DNA from: Pedobacter boryungensis
Lineage (GTDB): Bacteria; Bacteroidota; Bacteroidia; Sphingobacteriales; Sphingobacteriaceae
DNA: 64,000 bases
Assembly (NCBI RefSeq): GCF_013204825.1
Contig: NZ_JABMKV010000001.1
Span: 868,001-932,000, forward strand
Direction of reading: 5' to 3'
Under the pieces are notes generated by a model. The model ran no database searches and had not been told where the DNA came from. It was given only the letters and a program-made list of their open reading frames with translations. Every line of letters begins with the position of its first letter. Positions within the stretch are counted from its first letter, which is position 1. The translations under genes were made by a program, and so were the position numbers. This document shows, in pieces, positions 53,017 to 62,048 of this stretch.

Positions 53017-53793
53017 ATGTCAAATATTTCATCCAACCTTAAATACTTAAGAAAGAAAAAAGGTCATACACAACAGCAATTCGCTGATGCTATGGAAATT
53101 AAGCGTTCATTAATTGGAGCTTACGAAGAAGATAGAGCAGAACCAAAATATGATTTACTAAAAAAAATAGCAGAATACTTTGATTTAACTATTGATGAAT
53201 TTATCAACGAAAACATAAATGATAATTGGAAGCCAAAACCAAAGAGTCAAGGTTCTAACTTAAGAGTATTAAGTATTTCTGTAGATCAAAACGATAATGA
53301 AAATATAGAATTAGTACCAGTAAAAGCTAGTGCTGGATATTTAAATGGTTTTTCTGATCCTCAATACATTCAAAATTTACCAAAGTTTCAACTCCCCCTA
53401 CCTGCATTACGACAAGGAACATTTAGAGCATTTGAAATTATGGGTGATTCAATGTTACCTATCCAACCAGGTAGCGTAATTATTGGCGAATATATGGACA
53501 ACTGGAATGATGTAAAAACTGGAGAAACATATGTTATTGTTAGTAAGAATGAAGGTGTAGTTTATAAAAGAGCAGGTAATCGTTTTAAAGAAAACAAAGA
53601 GTTGAAATTAATTTCGGATAATAAGGTTTATGATCCATATGCAATAGATTCGGATGATATCTTAGAAATATGGAGAGCAAAAGCTTATATATCTACTACT
53701 CTACCGGATCCTACGCCTGAGCCAACTATAGAAACTTTATCGAGCATGATGGCTCAAATGCAAAAGTCAATTTCTCAATTAAATAAAAATTAA
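53017..53793 (+). CDS. XRE-S24 self-cleaving repressor, LexA/CI-like (proposed SOS regulator)
   Basis: A 258-residue protein. The N-terminal XRE helix-turn-helix spans residues 6-65 (LRKKKGHTQQQFADAMEIKRSLIGAYE split). The C-terminal S24 peptidase has the nucleophile S145 in EIMGDSMLP and the general base K184 in GVVYKRAGN. The scissile Ala-Gly is probably A106-G107 in VKASAGYLNG. Spacing (G107 to S145, S145 to K184) is close to LexA. After cleavage the DNA-binding half would be released, inducing targets. The C-terminal tail holds a Pro-rich linker and a short coiled-coil-like helix. The operator in its own leader also precedes a Y-family polymerase and DUF763-nfi. RecA dependence is inferred from the family. 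Confidence 0.9.
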   Translation: MSNISSNLKYLRKKKGHTQQQFADAMEIKRSLIGAYEEDRAEPKYDLLKKIAEYFDLTIDEFINENINDNWKPKPKSQGSNLRVLSISVDQNDNENIELVPVKASAGYLNGFSDPQYIQNLPKFQLPLPALRQGTFRAFEIMGDSMLPIQPGSVIIGEYMDNWNDVKTGETYVIVSKNEGVVYKRAGNRFKENKELKLISDNKVYDPYAIDSDDILEIWRAKAYISTTLPDPTPEPTIETLSSMMAQMQKSISQLNKN

Positions 53794-53860
53794 CATTTTT
53801 TAACGTATTGCTTTTAAACCGTTTACTCTTTTTTGTATCTCATCAATAAAAACAACACAT

Positions 53861-54304
53861 ATGAAAAAATTAATTTTAAGTATAGCAATTGTAGTAATTG
53901 GATTTACTGCTGTTCATGCGCAAGACAGCACTCGTGTAAGAAAAACAAATAAAACTGTTAAATTCTCTGCAGAGCAGAGAGCTGAGATGGCTAGCGAAGC
54001 CATGCAACAAAAATTAGCATTAACAGATGACCAAAAGCAAAAGGTTTATCAACTTGAATTAGATCGCGTTAAAAAGAATGACGAATGGCGTAAACAAGAT
54101 GAAAATACCATGAAGGGTAAAATGGATGAGCGTAAAGCTTTTCTAAAAGAAAGCAAAGAGAAAATGGACGCTATTTTAACAGCTGAGCAAAGAAAAACTT
54201 TAGCTGCTTCTCGTGACGAAATGAGAAAAAAAATGAAAGATAGAAAAGGTCCAAAGGGTTCTCGTAATGGAGACAAGACCCCTAGCCCTGCGACAAATAA
54301 TTAA
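53861..54304 (+). CDS. Small secreted LTxxQ-type (Spy/CpxP-like) protein
   Basis: A 147-residue protein with a signal peptide (MKKLILSIAIVVIGFTAVHAQ). The mature part is helical and highly charged, with two LTxxQ-like elements (KLALTDDQKQKVYQLE and AILTAEQRKTLA) as in the Spy/CpxP group of periplasmic stress proteins. It ends in a Gly/Pro/Lys-rich tail. Chaperone function is possible but the identity is weak. Confidence 0.7.
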   Translation: MKKLILSIAIVVIGFTAVHAQDSTRVRKTNKTVKFSAEQRAEMASEAMQQKLALTDDQKQKVYQLELDRVKKNDEWRKQDENTMKGKMDERKAFLKESKEKMDAILTAEQRKTLAASRDEMRKKMKDRKGPKGSRNGDKTPSPATNN

Positions 54305-54306
54305 AT

Positions 54307-54340
54307 AAAAAAGCCTCGACATTTTATCGGGGCTTTTTTA
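54307..54340. terminator. Bidirectional terminator between Spy-like and SGNH genes
   Basis: AAAAGCCTCGA / TCGGGGCTTTT with a 7-base loop and A/T runs on both sides; shared by convergent genes. Confidence 0.85.
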
Positions 54341-54366
54341 TAGAACTCAATAGTGATACTATCTAA

Positions 54367-55059
54367 CTACCTTAGATAACCGCTAGCATTTAAAAAATCT
54401 GCCCAAACCTTATATCCTTCTGGAATAAGGTGTAAACCATCTTTGGTTAATTCTGCTCTTAAATGATTATCCTTATCTAAAAACTGAGGATATAAATCTA
54501 TAATAGTTACTTTTTTAGCAGCTAACTTTCTAATTTCGCTGTTTAACCAAAGTATGTGATTATCCTTACCGTAGTGATTTTTGAATTTCTCGAAAGAAGC
54601 ATTGACAGGTAATAAGGTGTTGAAATAGATTTGAGTTTTCTTAGACCCTTTTCTAATTCTTTCTATAATTTTTTTGTAGTTACTTAAAATTATGCTATCA
54701 GGAACATTTCTAGAAACATCATTTATTCCTATTAGGATAAATATTTTCTTAGGTTTTCCATCAATTACATCTTGTAAACGTTCTAGAACCCCAAAAGTGA
54801 TATCACCAGAAATACCTCTGTTTTTCGCTTGTGGCAAATTTAATAGTTTAGCCCAATCTGTACCAGCGGTGATGCTATTTCCCAAAAAAATATAGTCTTT
54901 TTTAGATTTCGGATCAGCTTTAAATTTTGCAACTTGTTCTACATATTTCGCAGGGCGATAAGTACTATCCCATTTTAAAGTTTGGGCATTCGCCTGATTA
55001 AAAGCAATTACTATGATTACTCCAAGTGCAATAAATAACTTATTAAAAAGTGATTTCAT
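54367..55059 (-). CDS. SGNH/GDSL hydrolase, secreted
   Basis: A 230-residue esterase-like enzyme with a signal peptide (through FNQANAQ). The SGNH blocks are present: GNSITAG (Ser nucleophile, block I), GISGDITFG (block II), ILIGINDVSRN (block III Asn) and DGLHLIPEGY (block V, Asp and His). Such enzymes remove acyl or acetyl groups. It is the last gene of the SusC-GlpT locus, 12 bases after GlpT, and could deacylate phospholipid-derived or glycan substrates before the GDPD step; that order is inference. Confidence 0.9.
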   Translation of the reverse strand: MKSLFNKLFIALGVIIVIAFNQANAQTLKWDSTYRPAKYVEQVAKFKADPKSKKDYIFLGNSITAGTDWAKLLNLPQAKNRGISGDITFGVLERLQDVIDGKPKKIFILIGINDVSRNVPDSIILSNYKKIIERIRKGSKKTQIYFNTLLPVNASFEKFKNHYGKDNHILWLNSEIRKLAAKKVTIIDLYPQFLDKDNHLRAELTKDGLHLIPEGYKVWADFLNASGYLR

Positions 55060-55071
55060 ATGATCAAAAAA

Positions 55072-56433
55072 TTAGTGAGACAATGGCGTAAGGTTAGCTA
55101 GATTTTTCTTTTCTCTATTCCATGTAAATGCCGTGAAGAAGATAGCTAATAAACACGCGATTAGTAGTACTATAAAAGCTGCATTCCATCCAACATTAGT
55201 AATTAATTTACCTAGACCAATATTAGCAAAGAGAGCAGTGCCAAGAAAATAACCAAATAAACCTGTAAAACCAGCCGAGGTACCAGCTGCTTTTTTAGGA
55301 GCTAAATCTAATGCCTGAACACCTATTAGCATAACAGGGCCGTAAATCAAAAATCCAATAACAATTAAAGATCCGTTAATAAGCCAATGTGAACCATCTG
55401 GAGCTTTCCAGTATATAATAAGAGCAATACTTATTAGCGTCATAAAAATTATGGTCGCTGGTGCTCTTCTTCCTTTAAAAACTTTATCGCTTAACCATCC
55501 ACATAAGAGAGTTCCAGGAATTCCTGCCAGTTCAAAGTAAGAAACGCCAAAACTTGCTTCTGATTCAGAAAACCCTCTAACAGTTTTTAAATATGTTGGT
55601 GCCCAATCTCCAACCCCATATCGTACCAAATACACAAAGGCATTTGCAATAGCAATATACCATAGAGTCTTGTTGTTTAGAACATACTTAATAAAAATCT
55701 CTTTAGCAGACAATTCCTTTTCATGTTCTTTTGAATAATTCGCAGGATAGTCATTTTTATATTCTTCTATTGGAGGTAAACCAACGGACTGAGGAGTATC
55801 ACGAATAAAAATGAAAGCTATTAATGCAATTATAACTGAAGCAATACCAGGTAGAAAAAGTTTACTCTGCCAAGTTCCGAACAAAATTAAAGCTAACAAA
55901 GTTAGTTGCGGTGCTAGTGCCCCTCCTACATTATGCGCCAAGTTCCAGATAGACATCCAACGTCCGCGCTCCTTAATTGAAAACCAATGTACCATTACCC
56001 TTCCTGAAGGTGGCCAACCCATGCCTTGAAACCAACCATTAAGAAAAAGTAACACAAACATAACGGTTATAGATGATGTAGCAAATGGCAACGTGCCCAT
56101 TACAATCATTGTAAGTGCTGACAATATAAGTCCTGCAACCATAAAATACCTAGCGTTGCTACGGTCTGATATATTTCCCATCAAAAACTTACTAAGTCCA
56201 TAAGCTATTGAAACGCCCGATAGTGCCAAACCCAAATCTGATTCATCAAAACCCTGTTCTTTGAGATTTGGCATAACTAAAGAAAAATTCTTTCGAACAA
56301 AATAATAACCAGCATATCCCAAAAAAATTCCAAGAAATACTTTTATTCTTTGGGCTTTATATTCTGAATTAATTTTATCTTGAGGTAAGAGTGGTTTATG
56401 AGCTGCTGGTGGTGGAAAAAGTTTAAAACTCAT
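55072..56433 (-). CDS. glpT: Glycerol-3-phosphate:phosphate antiporter (GlpT family, OPA)
   Basis: A 453-residue, 12-helix MFS protein of the organophosphate:Pi antiporter family. The segments GYAGYYFVRKNFSLVMP, SDRSNARYFMVAG, NGWFQGMGWPPSGRVMVHWFS (split) and RGRWMSIWNLAHNVGGAL are close to GlpT and UhpT. Conserved Arg of the substrate pocket are in FVRKNF and in the C-terminal half (LVRYGVGDWAP). It imports G3P in exchange for phosphate and would take up the product of the upstream GDPD. Confidence 0.93.
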   Translation of the reverse strand: MSFKLFPPPAAHKPLLPQDKINSEYKAQRIKVFLGIFLGYAGYYFVRKNFSLVMPNLKEQGFDESDLGLALSGVSIAYGLSKFLMGNISDRSNARYFMVAGLILSALTMIVMGTLPFATSSITVMFVLLFLNGWFQGMGWPPSGRVMVHWFSIKERGRWMSIWNLAHNVGGALAPQLTLLALILFGTWQSKLFLPGIASVIIALIAFIFIRDTPQSVGLPPIEEYKNDYPANYSKEHEKELSAKEIFIKYVLNNKTLWYIAIANAFVYLVRYGVGDWAPTYLKTVRGFSESEASFGVSYFELAGIPGTLLCGWLSDKVFKGRRAPATIIFMTLISIALIIYWKAPDGSHWLINGSLIVIGFLIYGPVMLIGVQALDLAPKKAAGTSAGFTGLFGYFLGTALFANIGLGKLITNVGWNAAFIVLLIACLLAIFFTAFTWNREKKNLANLTPLSH

Positions 56434-56479
56434 ACTATTTGTTTAGGTTAGTGTTAAAGTATAAATGAAATTAAGTTTT

Positions 56480-57388
56480 CTAAAAAAGATTTGGGTAATC
56501 TGTAATAATACCATCAACCTTTAAAGATTTTAAACGATTAATTTCTTCTGGTGTATTTACGGTCCATGGCACAACTTTAACACCATCAGCATGCGCTTTT
56601 TTCGTTAAATCTGCATCTACCATTGTGTTAACTGGACTTAAAATAAATGGTTTAAATCCTAAATCAGCCATATTTTCCTCATAGGATTTCTTATTGCTTA
56701 CTAAAAATGAAGTTTTAACATTAGGATATTCTTTATGAATAATTTGTATTGTTCTTTTATCAAATGATTGGATAACCACATAAGGTGTAATTTTCTTTTT
56801 CTCAATCACATCCATTAGTAACTTTACAAAAACTGCAGGTTCTGGATTTACTATATTATCTCCTTTAACATCGCATTTTGTCTCGATGTTATAAAACAGT
56901 TGTTTTTTGTTTTTTAGCTTGATTTCTTTTTGAACGGAATCAATTAAATCTGCTAGTAGGGAAATGTGAGTTTTAATTCTTTTTTGTTGAGGAAATCCTG
57001 TATTTGCTTTGGTTCCGATATCAAATGTTTTTAATAAATCGTAATCCATTTGATAGATTGGATACTTCTGTGCATCAGTTTTAGGAATATCTTTTCCCTC
57101 TGGTGTAAGCATAAAACTTGGGCTCAAATAATCATCATGTGTAACTACAACTTTGCCATCTCTTGTAATATGCGTATCCATCTCTAAAGTGGTTACTGCA
57201 TCAAAAGTCATTGCATTTTGCATAGCGATAATGGTATTTTCAGGCATTAATCCCCTACCACCACGATGAGCTTCTGCGCTAAATGAAGGAAAACTTACAT
57301 TTTGCATATTATTTTGTTGGATCGATTGACTACATCCAACTACTAAAGTTAAACTCAAAAAACTGAAAAATATAGTTGATTTATTCAT
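56480..57388 (-). CDS. Glycerophosphodiester phosphodiesterase, lipoprotein
   Basis: A 302-residue GDPD enzyme with a lipoprotein signal ending LVVGC (Cys at about residue 19). The catalytic HRGGRGLMPENT and EMDTHITRDGKVVVTHDDYLS blocks carry the two His and metal ligands of the family; ending VNTPEEINRLKSLKVDGIITDYP is standard. It hydrolyses glycerophosphodiesters to G3P plus an alcohol at the cell envelope. Only one base separates it from the metallophosphatase upstream, and GlpT follows after 46 bases. Confidence 0.94.
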   Translation of the reverse strand: MNKSTIFFSFLSLTLVVGCSQSIQQNNMQNVSFPSFSAEAHRGGRGLMPENTIIAMQNAMTFDAVTTLEMDTHITRDGKVVVTHDDYLSPSFMLTPEGKDIPKTDAQKYPIYQMDYDLLKTFDIGTKANTGFPQQKRIKTHISLLADLIDSVQKEIKLKNKKQLFYNIETKCDVKGDNIVNPEPAVFVKLLMDVIEKKKITPYVVIQSFDKRTIQIIHKEYPNVKTSFLVSNKKSYEENMADLGFKPFILSPVNTMVDADLTKKAHADGVKVVPWTVNTPEEINRLKSLKVDGIITDYPNLF

Positions 57389-57389
57389 T

Positions 57390-58790
57390 TTATGCTTCTG
57401 CTATAAATTGTTCTCCAAAACGATCTGTTGCCACTACTTTTACTTTTTTAACTGATGGATCAAAATGCGCCATAAATAAGTGTTCTGTCATTCTTGGCTC
57501 TGCAAAAGTCCTTCCCATTGGTAGTTTATCTCCTTTAAATAAGGTTACTGACAATGGATCATAGCCTTTTTGTTGTTCCATACTTCCCATTGCTTTACCA
57601 TCTAAAAAATACTCTACTTTCCACATGGGATCCCAATTCCAAACATTTGCAATTAAACGTTTTTGTCCAGTTAATTCATCTACGTAAATGTGAACTTGTT
57701 CTTTCTTATCTAACCCAGTTCCTTGATAATACCATTTTAATTCTGTTCCATTAACTTCATAAACTCCATAACCATTTGGAGTTCCATCTTCACATATTGG
57801 ACCAGTCCACCAAGCACCACAAACAGTTCCATGATTATGTTCATAGATGTTATTTTTTATGGTGTTTTTGTTGTAATGTGTGTGTCCAGACATAAAATGA
57901 ACATTTGTAAAACCTTCTAATACTTTATACAAATCTTCATTATTTTTAACAGCATTATGAATTGGAATATGGGCACAAATAATGACCAAATTATTTTTGG
58001 ATACAAATTTTAAATCTTTTGCTAGCCAATCTAATTGAGCTTGAGTGATAAAACCATCATATGTACGCTCAATACCTAAATATCTTACATCATCTAAAAC
58101 TACATAGTGTGCTTTTCCTCTATTAAAGGAATAATAAGTTGGTCCGTAATGTTCTTGAAAAGTTTTGTCAGATGTTTCATCTCCACCCATTCGGTAATCC
58201 ATATCATGGTTTCCTAAAGCCTGGAAAAACGGGATTCCCATTTCTGTTACTGCTTTATTATAATCAACAAATAATTCATGATTATCCCATACAATATCTC
58301 CAACACAGATACCATGAATTGGCGCATTACCTAATGATTTAATGATTTTTTTGGTGTCAGGAACAGATGTAGCCATCATTTTTTCTACATCCTTTTTGTT
58401 TTTAACTTGAGGATCTGCCCAAATAATGAAATTGTGCTTATCGTCTTTTTGAGATAATGCTTTTAAATCAAAATTTAGCTTTGAAGTAGCTAATGCTTCG
58501 TAATGTTTTGCTAAATAGCTTTCGGTTTTAAACTCGTATCCTGATGGTGTACTTAACCAAACAAACTTAGCCAACGGATTAATTTCAATGGTATAATTTC
58601 CTTGACCATCAGTTTGTACTACATTAAAGCCATCAGAAACTACAACATTAGCAACACCTTTACCTTTACTAGTAATACGTCCTGAAATTTTCTGATCTAT
58701 ATCAAGGAAAGAAAAAGAGTGCGCTTTTAAACTAACGAATAATGTAGTGGCTAATAAACTTGATTTTTGTATAAATGATCTTCTATTCAT
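57390..58790 (-). CDS. Calcineurin-like metallophosphoesterase with flanking beta domains
   Basis: A 466-residue exported protein. The N-terminus MNRRSFIQKSSLLATTLF resembles a Tat-type signal (two Arg, then a hydrophobic stretch). A beta-rich N-terminal domain (about 30-105) precedes the metallophosphoesterase core (about 110-330): WADPQVKN, GICVGDIVWDN, ALGNHDMDYR, IICAHIPIHN and MSGHTHYN are the dimetal motifs. A C-terminal beta domain follows (340-466). It probably removes phosphate or cleaves phosphodiesters in the periplasm. It is part of the locus that ends with GlpT. Confidence 0.92.
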   Translation of the reverse strand: MNRRSFIQKSSLLATTLFVSLKAHSFSFLDIDQKISGRITSKGKGVANVVVSDGFNVVQTDGQGNYTIEINPLAKFVWLSTPSGYEFKTESYLAKHYEALATSKLNFDLKALSQKDDKHNFIIWADPQVKNKKDVEKMMATSVPDTKKIIKSLGNAPIHGICVGDIVWDNHELFVDYNKAVTEMGIPFFQALGNHDMDYRMGGDETSDKTFQEHYGPTYYSFNRGKAHYVVLDDVRYLGIERTYDGFITQAQLDWLAKDLKFVSKNNLVIICAHIPIHNAVKNNEDLYKVLEGFTNVHFMSGHTHYNKNTIKNNIYEHNHGTVCGAWWTGPICEDGTPNGYGVYEVNGTELKWYYQGTGLDKKEQVHIYVDELTGQKRLIANVWNWDPMWKVEYFLDGKAMGSMEQQKGYDPLSVTLFKGDKLPMGRTFAEPRMTEHLFMAHFDPSVKKVKVVATDRFGEQFIAEA

Positions 58791-58817
58791 TGTAATTGAA
58801 GTAAACTAATTAAAATA

Positions 58818-58846
58818 ACAAAGGATAGCTAAATACTATCCTTTGT
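58818..58846 (-). terminator. Intra-locus hairpin between DUF5689 and metallophosphoesterase genes
   Basis: Perfect 11-bp stem ACAAAGGATAG / CTATCCTTTGT with a 7-base loop, followed by a T-rich tract on the minus strand. It is a partial terminator or processing site separating the uptake genes from the enzyme genes. Confidence 0.7.
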
Positions 58847-58858
58847 AAATTGTATGAA

Positions 58859-60448
58859 TTAATTTTTTAAAACAGTAACACCTGGGCCTGTTTGCAAATC
58901 AGAAACATTGGATGTTGTTGACATTACTATATTGGTTAGCAATCTTCCTTTTTCCCATCTTCCTGTGCTAGCAACGTATATTCCTCCAAGCTGAATAAAA
59001 CCACCTCCATTAGTGCCAGCCTGTTCAACTTGAAAGCCTAAACGATTTGTGTTACTACCGGCACCGAAAAAGTTCTGTGTTAAACGAGAAGATGGATTTA
59101 TTGTAGTATAATAATCTGTATTTGTAATTCTATAACCTACTTCTGGTGGACCAGCAGAATAAACATTACCAGAATTTGCATTCGAACCACCATAAAATAT
59201 TGCATCTACAGGGACAGTATTTGCATTTACTGTTGTACCTTCAAATAAGGCGATACCTGCTATATTACCACTATTAGCTAATAAGTTTGTGGTTTTAGTT
59301 CCAAAGTTTGCGCCATCATTATTGGCATAATCTACTGCCGCAACCCAATTTGATGTAGAAATATTTGTCGAACCATAACCCCATATCACTTTACTGTATC
59401 CACCAACATAAACAAAGTCGCCCTTTTTAGCAATACCTGAAGTAATGTTGATTTTATAAGTACGAGCTCCACCAATCGCCCAACCATCGGTTGGAGCTGG
59501 GTTAGCCGAGCCTGCATTATTTGTAGTTACTAAAGAATATGGAGTGGTTGCAAAGTTAATATCCTTTGTTACCAATAACTGAATATATTCATATGCCCCT
59601 TTTTGAGTTCCACTAGTTACAGCTTCACTACCTCCTGGATTTGTCAAATACCCTGAAATGATTATTGGTGAAGGTTTAACCAATGGAAGTGCAAAAACAT
59701 CATTTGCATTTCGCATCCATAAATAAGCTTGGTTTTGATTATTTTGGGTTTTAAAATATACAACTCCCGTAAAATTTGCGGCTGGAGGTAACTGGTTACC
59801 AGAAAAACTTGCCGTAGCTTCTGTATGTAATTTTGCTTTGCCAAAACCATCATTAATTGTTTTATCGCCAGAGAATGTCTCACCTGTTAAAGGTTCTGGT
59901 TCTACTACAGTATTGCTAATAGTTACCAATGTATTTTCATAAACATTTGGTTGAGCTAGCAATGTAGCAATATTTACAACTGGTGACTTAATAGTTTTGC
60001 CTGAAGCAATTTTATTAACAGCTGTACCACTAATACCTTCAATTTGAAGTATACCATCAACTCGTTTCATTGTACCACCATCAACTTTAATATGAACAGA
60101 GTCCCCTACTAAGTATTTTGCAGCATCTGCGCCAATATTTATTGCAATTCCGCGAACAGAATCTATTCCATTGCCAACTATTCTTGAGTTTTGTACAACT
60201 AACAAATTTTTTAGTGTATTACCTCCTACAAAATCTGATATCACTACACCTTTTATTGATGTAGCACCCTTCATCACCGAAGAATTTAATACTAAATCTG
60301 TTTCTTTAAAAGATTTTTTTAAATCAAAATTTGAGATAAAAGGACTGATTGTACCTAAAACAAATTCATCTTTTTGTTTATCACATCCAGTAATTACTAT
60401 AATTGCAATAACTACTAAAGCACTTATATATTTTAATGTATTTTTCAT
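58859..60448 (-). CDS. DUF5689 lipoprotein
   Basis: A lipoprotein of about 529 residues started at ATG 60448 (MKNTLKYISALVVIAIIVITGC); the in-frame start at 60484 is probably not used because it would overlap the SusD end. After the lipidated Cys comes a DUF5689 beta-rich domain with GVVISDFVGGNTLKNLLVVQ-type strands (OB-like), then a second similar half. Members sit next to SusC/SusD pairs and are thought to be surface-exposed binding proteins. The ligand is unknown. It starts 17 bases after the SusD stop. Confidence 0.82.
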   Translation of the reverse strand: MKNTLKYISALVVIAIIVITGCDKQKDEFVLGTISPFISNFDLKKSFKETDLVLNSSVMKGATSIKGVVISDFVGGNTLKNLLVVQNSRIVGNGIDSVRGIAINIGADAAKYLVGDSVHIKVDGGTMKRVDGILQIEGISGTAVNKIASGKTIKSPVVNIATLLAQPNVYENTLVTISNTVVEPEPLTGETFSGDKTINDGFGKAKLHTEATASFSGNQLPPAANFTGVVYFKTQNNQNQAYLWMRNANDVFALPLVKPSPIIISGYLTNPGGSEAVTSGTQKGAYEYIQLLVTKDINFATTPYSLVTTNNAGSANPAPTDGWAIGGARTYKINITSGIAKKGDFVYVGGYSKVIWGYGSTNISTSNWVAAVDYANNDGANFGTKTTNLLANSGNIAGIALFEGTTVNANTVPVDAIFYGGSNANSGNVYSAGPPEVGYRITNTDYYTTINPSSRLTQNFFGAGSNTNRLGFQVEQAGTNGGGFIQLGGIYVASTGRWEKGRLLTNIVMSTTSNVSDLQTGPGVTVLKN

Positions 60449-60465
60449 TTTAATATAACTTAAAA

Positions 60466-62037
60466 TTAAGGTTTTTGCCACCAAACTTGAGTACTTATTA
60501 CATCAGGTCCTTGAGAAGCCACTGCATTTTTATAATTTGTTGGATTAGCTGATTGAGTTACAACAGGATAAAATAACCTGGCAGGCATTACACGATTATT
60601 AAGTAAACCTAAACCCATAGGCAACATTGGATATGTGCTACGACGATACTCAAACCATTGTTGAAAATCTACTAAAAACAAAGCATAATACTTTTGTTGA
60701 TGAATTAAAGACATTTTACTTACACTAGTTGCCGATGCACTTTGCAATGGTAAGCTATTGTTCCATTCAATATCTGCAGCATCTGCGTAGGCAATTGCTG
60801 CAGGATCTGTAGCACCACCATTCATTATATTAGGTATCCAATAATTTATAGCATCGGCAATACCTTTATAGTAGAATGATTGAGCACTTTTGCTAACCCA
60901 TCCTTTAGCAGCCGCTTCAGCAATAATAAAATCTACTTCAGCTGCATTCATAATAATACCAGTATATGGGTCAGTTTGTAATGATAACACTGCATTATCG
61001 CTTGCAGAATAAAAAACAGATTGTTTTGCTGGCTCATTACCTGGTACGTAACCACTTGGAACACCGGCATATCCATTTGTGCCAGGTCTAATACGGAATC
61101 TATTAATGTTATTTGTTCCAAAAGCTTGTAAAATGCGAGGGTCATTCCATACTACTAAATTATTGATGAAAAATTCTCCAATTGCAGGTACATAAAAATC
61201 ATTTACACGCACATTTGCCATAAATGGAGAGGTATATAAAGCACTGCTAATATTAGAACCTGTCCATTGTAATTTGGCTGTATGCTGGTTAGTTTCCATT
61301 ATTGGATAATTGTTCGGATTTGTATCAACAATATCCTTTATTTTAGCAATAACGGTAGATGATACTTCAGCTTTACCAGACACGCGAAGTAATAATCTTA
61401 AATATAATGAGTTACCCAATCTACGCCATTTAGCGACATCACCTTTAAAAATCGGATCGCTTGTTGCAACGATTGATGTGCCATCTTTTAATAAATTATT
61501 TGCTTCTTCAAGCTTTTCAAACATACCTAAATAGATATCTTTTTGTTTGTCGAAAACTGGCTGATAATTACCATCTTTTCCTTTATTTGCTTCTGAGTAT
61601 GGCACATCACCATAAGTATCAGTTAGTAAGGAATAAACCCAAGATTGTAATATTAAAGAAATACCTTGATATGATTTGTTTAGTTTTTCTGGCTTACTTG
61701 CAATTGCCTGTATATCTGTAATATTTGTAAGGTTCAGATACCAATTATTCCAGGTATTATCAGCTGCATTTCTTCTGATATCGTATCTAAATGTTTTTCC
61801 TTCAGTATCACCCAAATCAACAGTAACTTGCATTAATTCATTGTTGAAGTTTCGGTTGCGCAACATATTAGTTGTCATTAGATTTACTAATGTTGGCGCT
61901 AATAACTGATCAGCATTTACTTCTGTTTTCCCAAGCGGATCGGTGTTAACCTCATTAAAATCTTTTGTACAAGATAAAATAGATAAACCAAATCCTACCA
62001 AAATGGTATATATAATGATATTTTTATTCTTTTTCAT
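60466..62037 (-). CDS. SusD/RagB-family outer-membrane lipoprotein
   Basis: A 523-residue SusD-like protein of the SusD_like-2 type, with a lipoprotein signal (IILVGFGLSILSC, Cys at about 23) and N-terminal TPR-type helices (NELMQVTVDLGD, YQGISLILQSWVYSLLTDTYGDVPYSEA split). It forms the lid on a SusC barrel and binds the substrate outside the cell. Adjacent genes imply a phosphate-containing ligand rather than a polysaccharide, because no glycoside hydrolase is present. Confidence 0.93.
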   Translation of the reverse strand: MKKNKNIIIYTILVGFGLSILSCTKDFNEVNTDPLGKTEVNADQLLAPTLVNLMTTNMLRNRNFNNELMQVTVDLGDTEGKTFRYDIRRNAADNTWNNWYLNLTNITDIQAIASKPEKLNKSYQGISLILQSWVYSLLTDTYGDVPYSEANKGKDGNYQPVFDKQKDIYLGMFEKLEEANNLLKDGTSIVATSDPIFKGDVAKWRRLGNSLYLRLLLRVSGKAEVSSTVIAKIKDIVDTNPNNYPIMETNQHTAKLQWTGSNISSALYTSPFMANVRVNDFYVPAIGEFFINNLVVWNDPRILQAFGTNNINRFRIRPGTNGYAGVPSGYVPGNEPAKQSVFYSASDNAVLSLQTDPYTGIIMNAAEVDFIIAEAAAKGWVSKSAQSFYYKGIADAINYWIPNIMNGGATDPAAIAYADAADIEWNNSLPLQSASATSVSKMSLIHQQKYYALFLVDFQQWFEYRRSTYPMLPMGLGLLNNRVMPARLFYPVVTQSANPTNYKNAVASQGPDVISTQVWWQKP

Positions 62038-62048
62038 AACTATAATTA

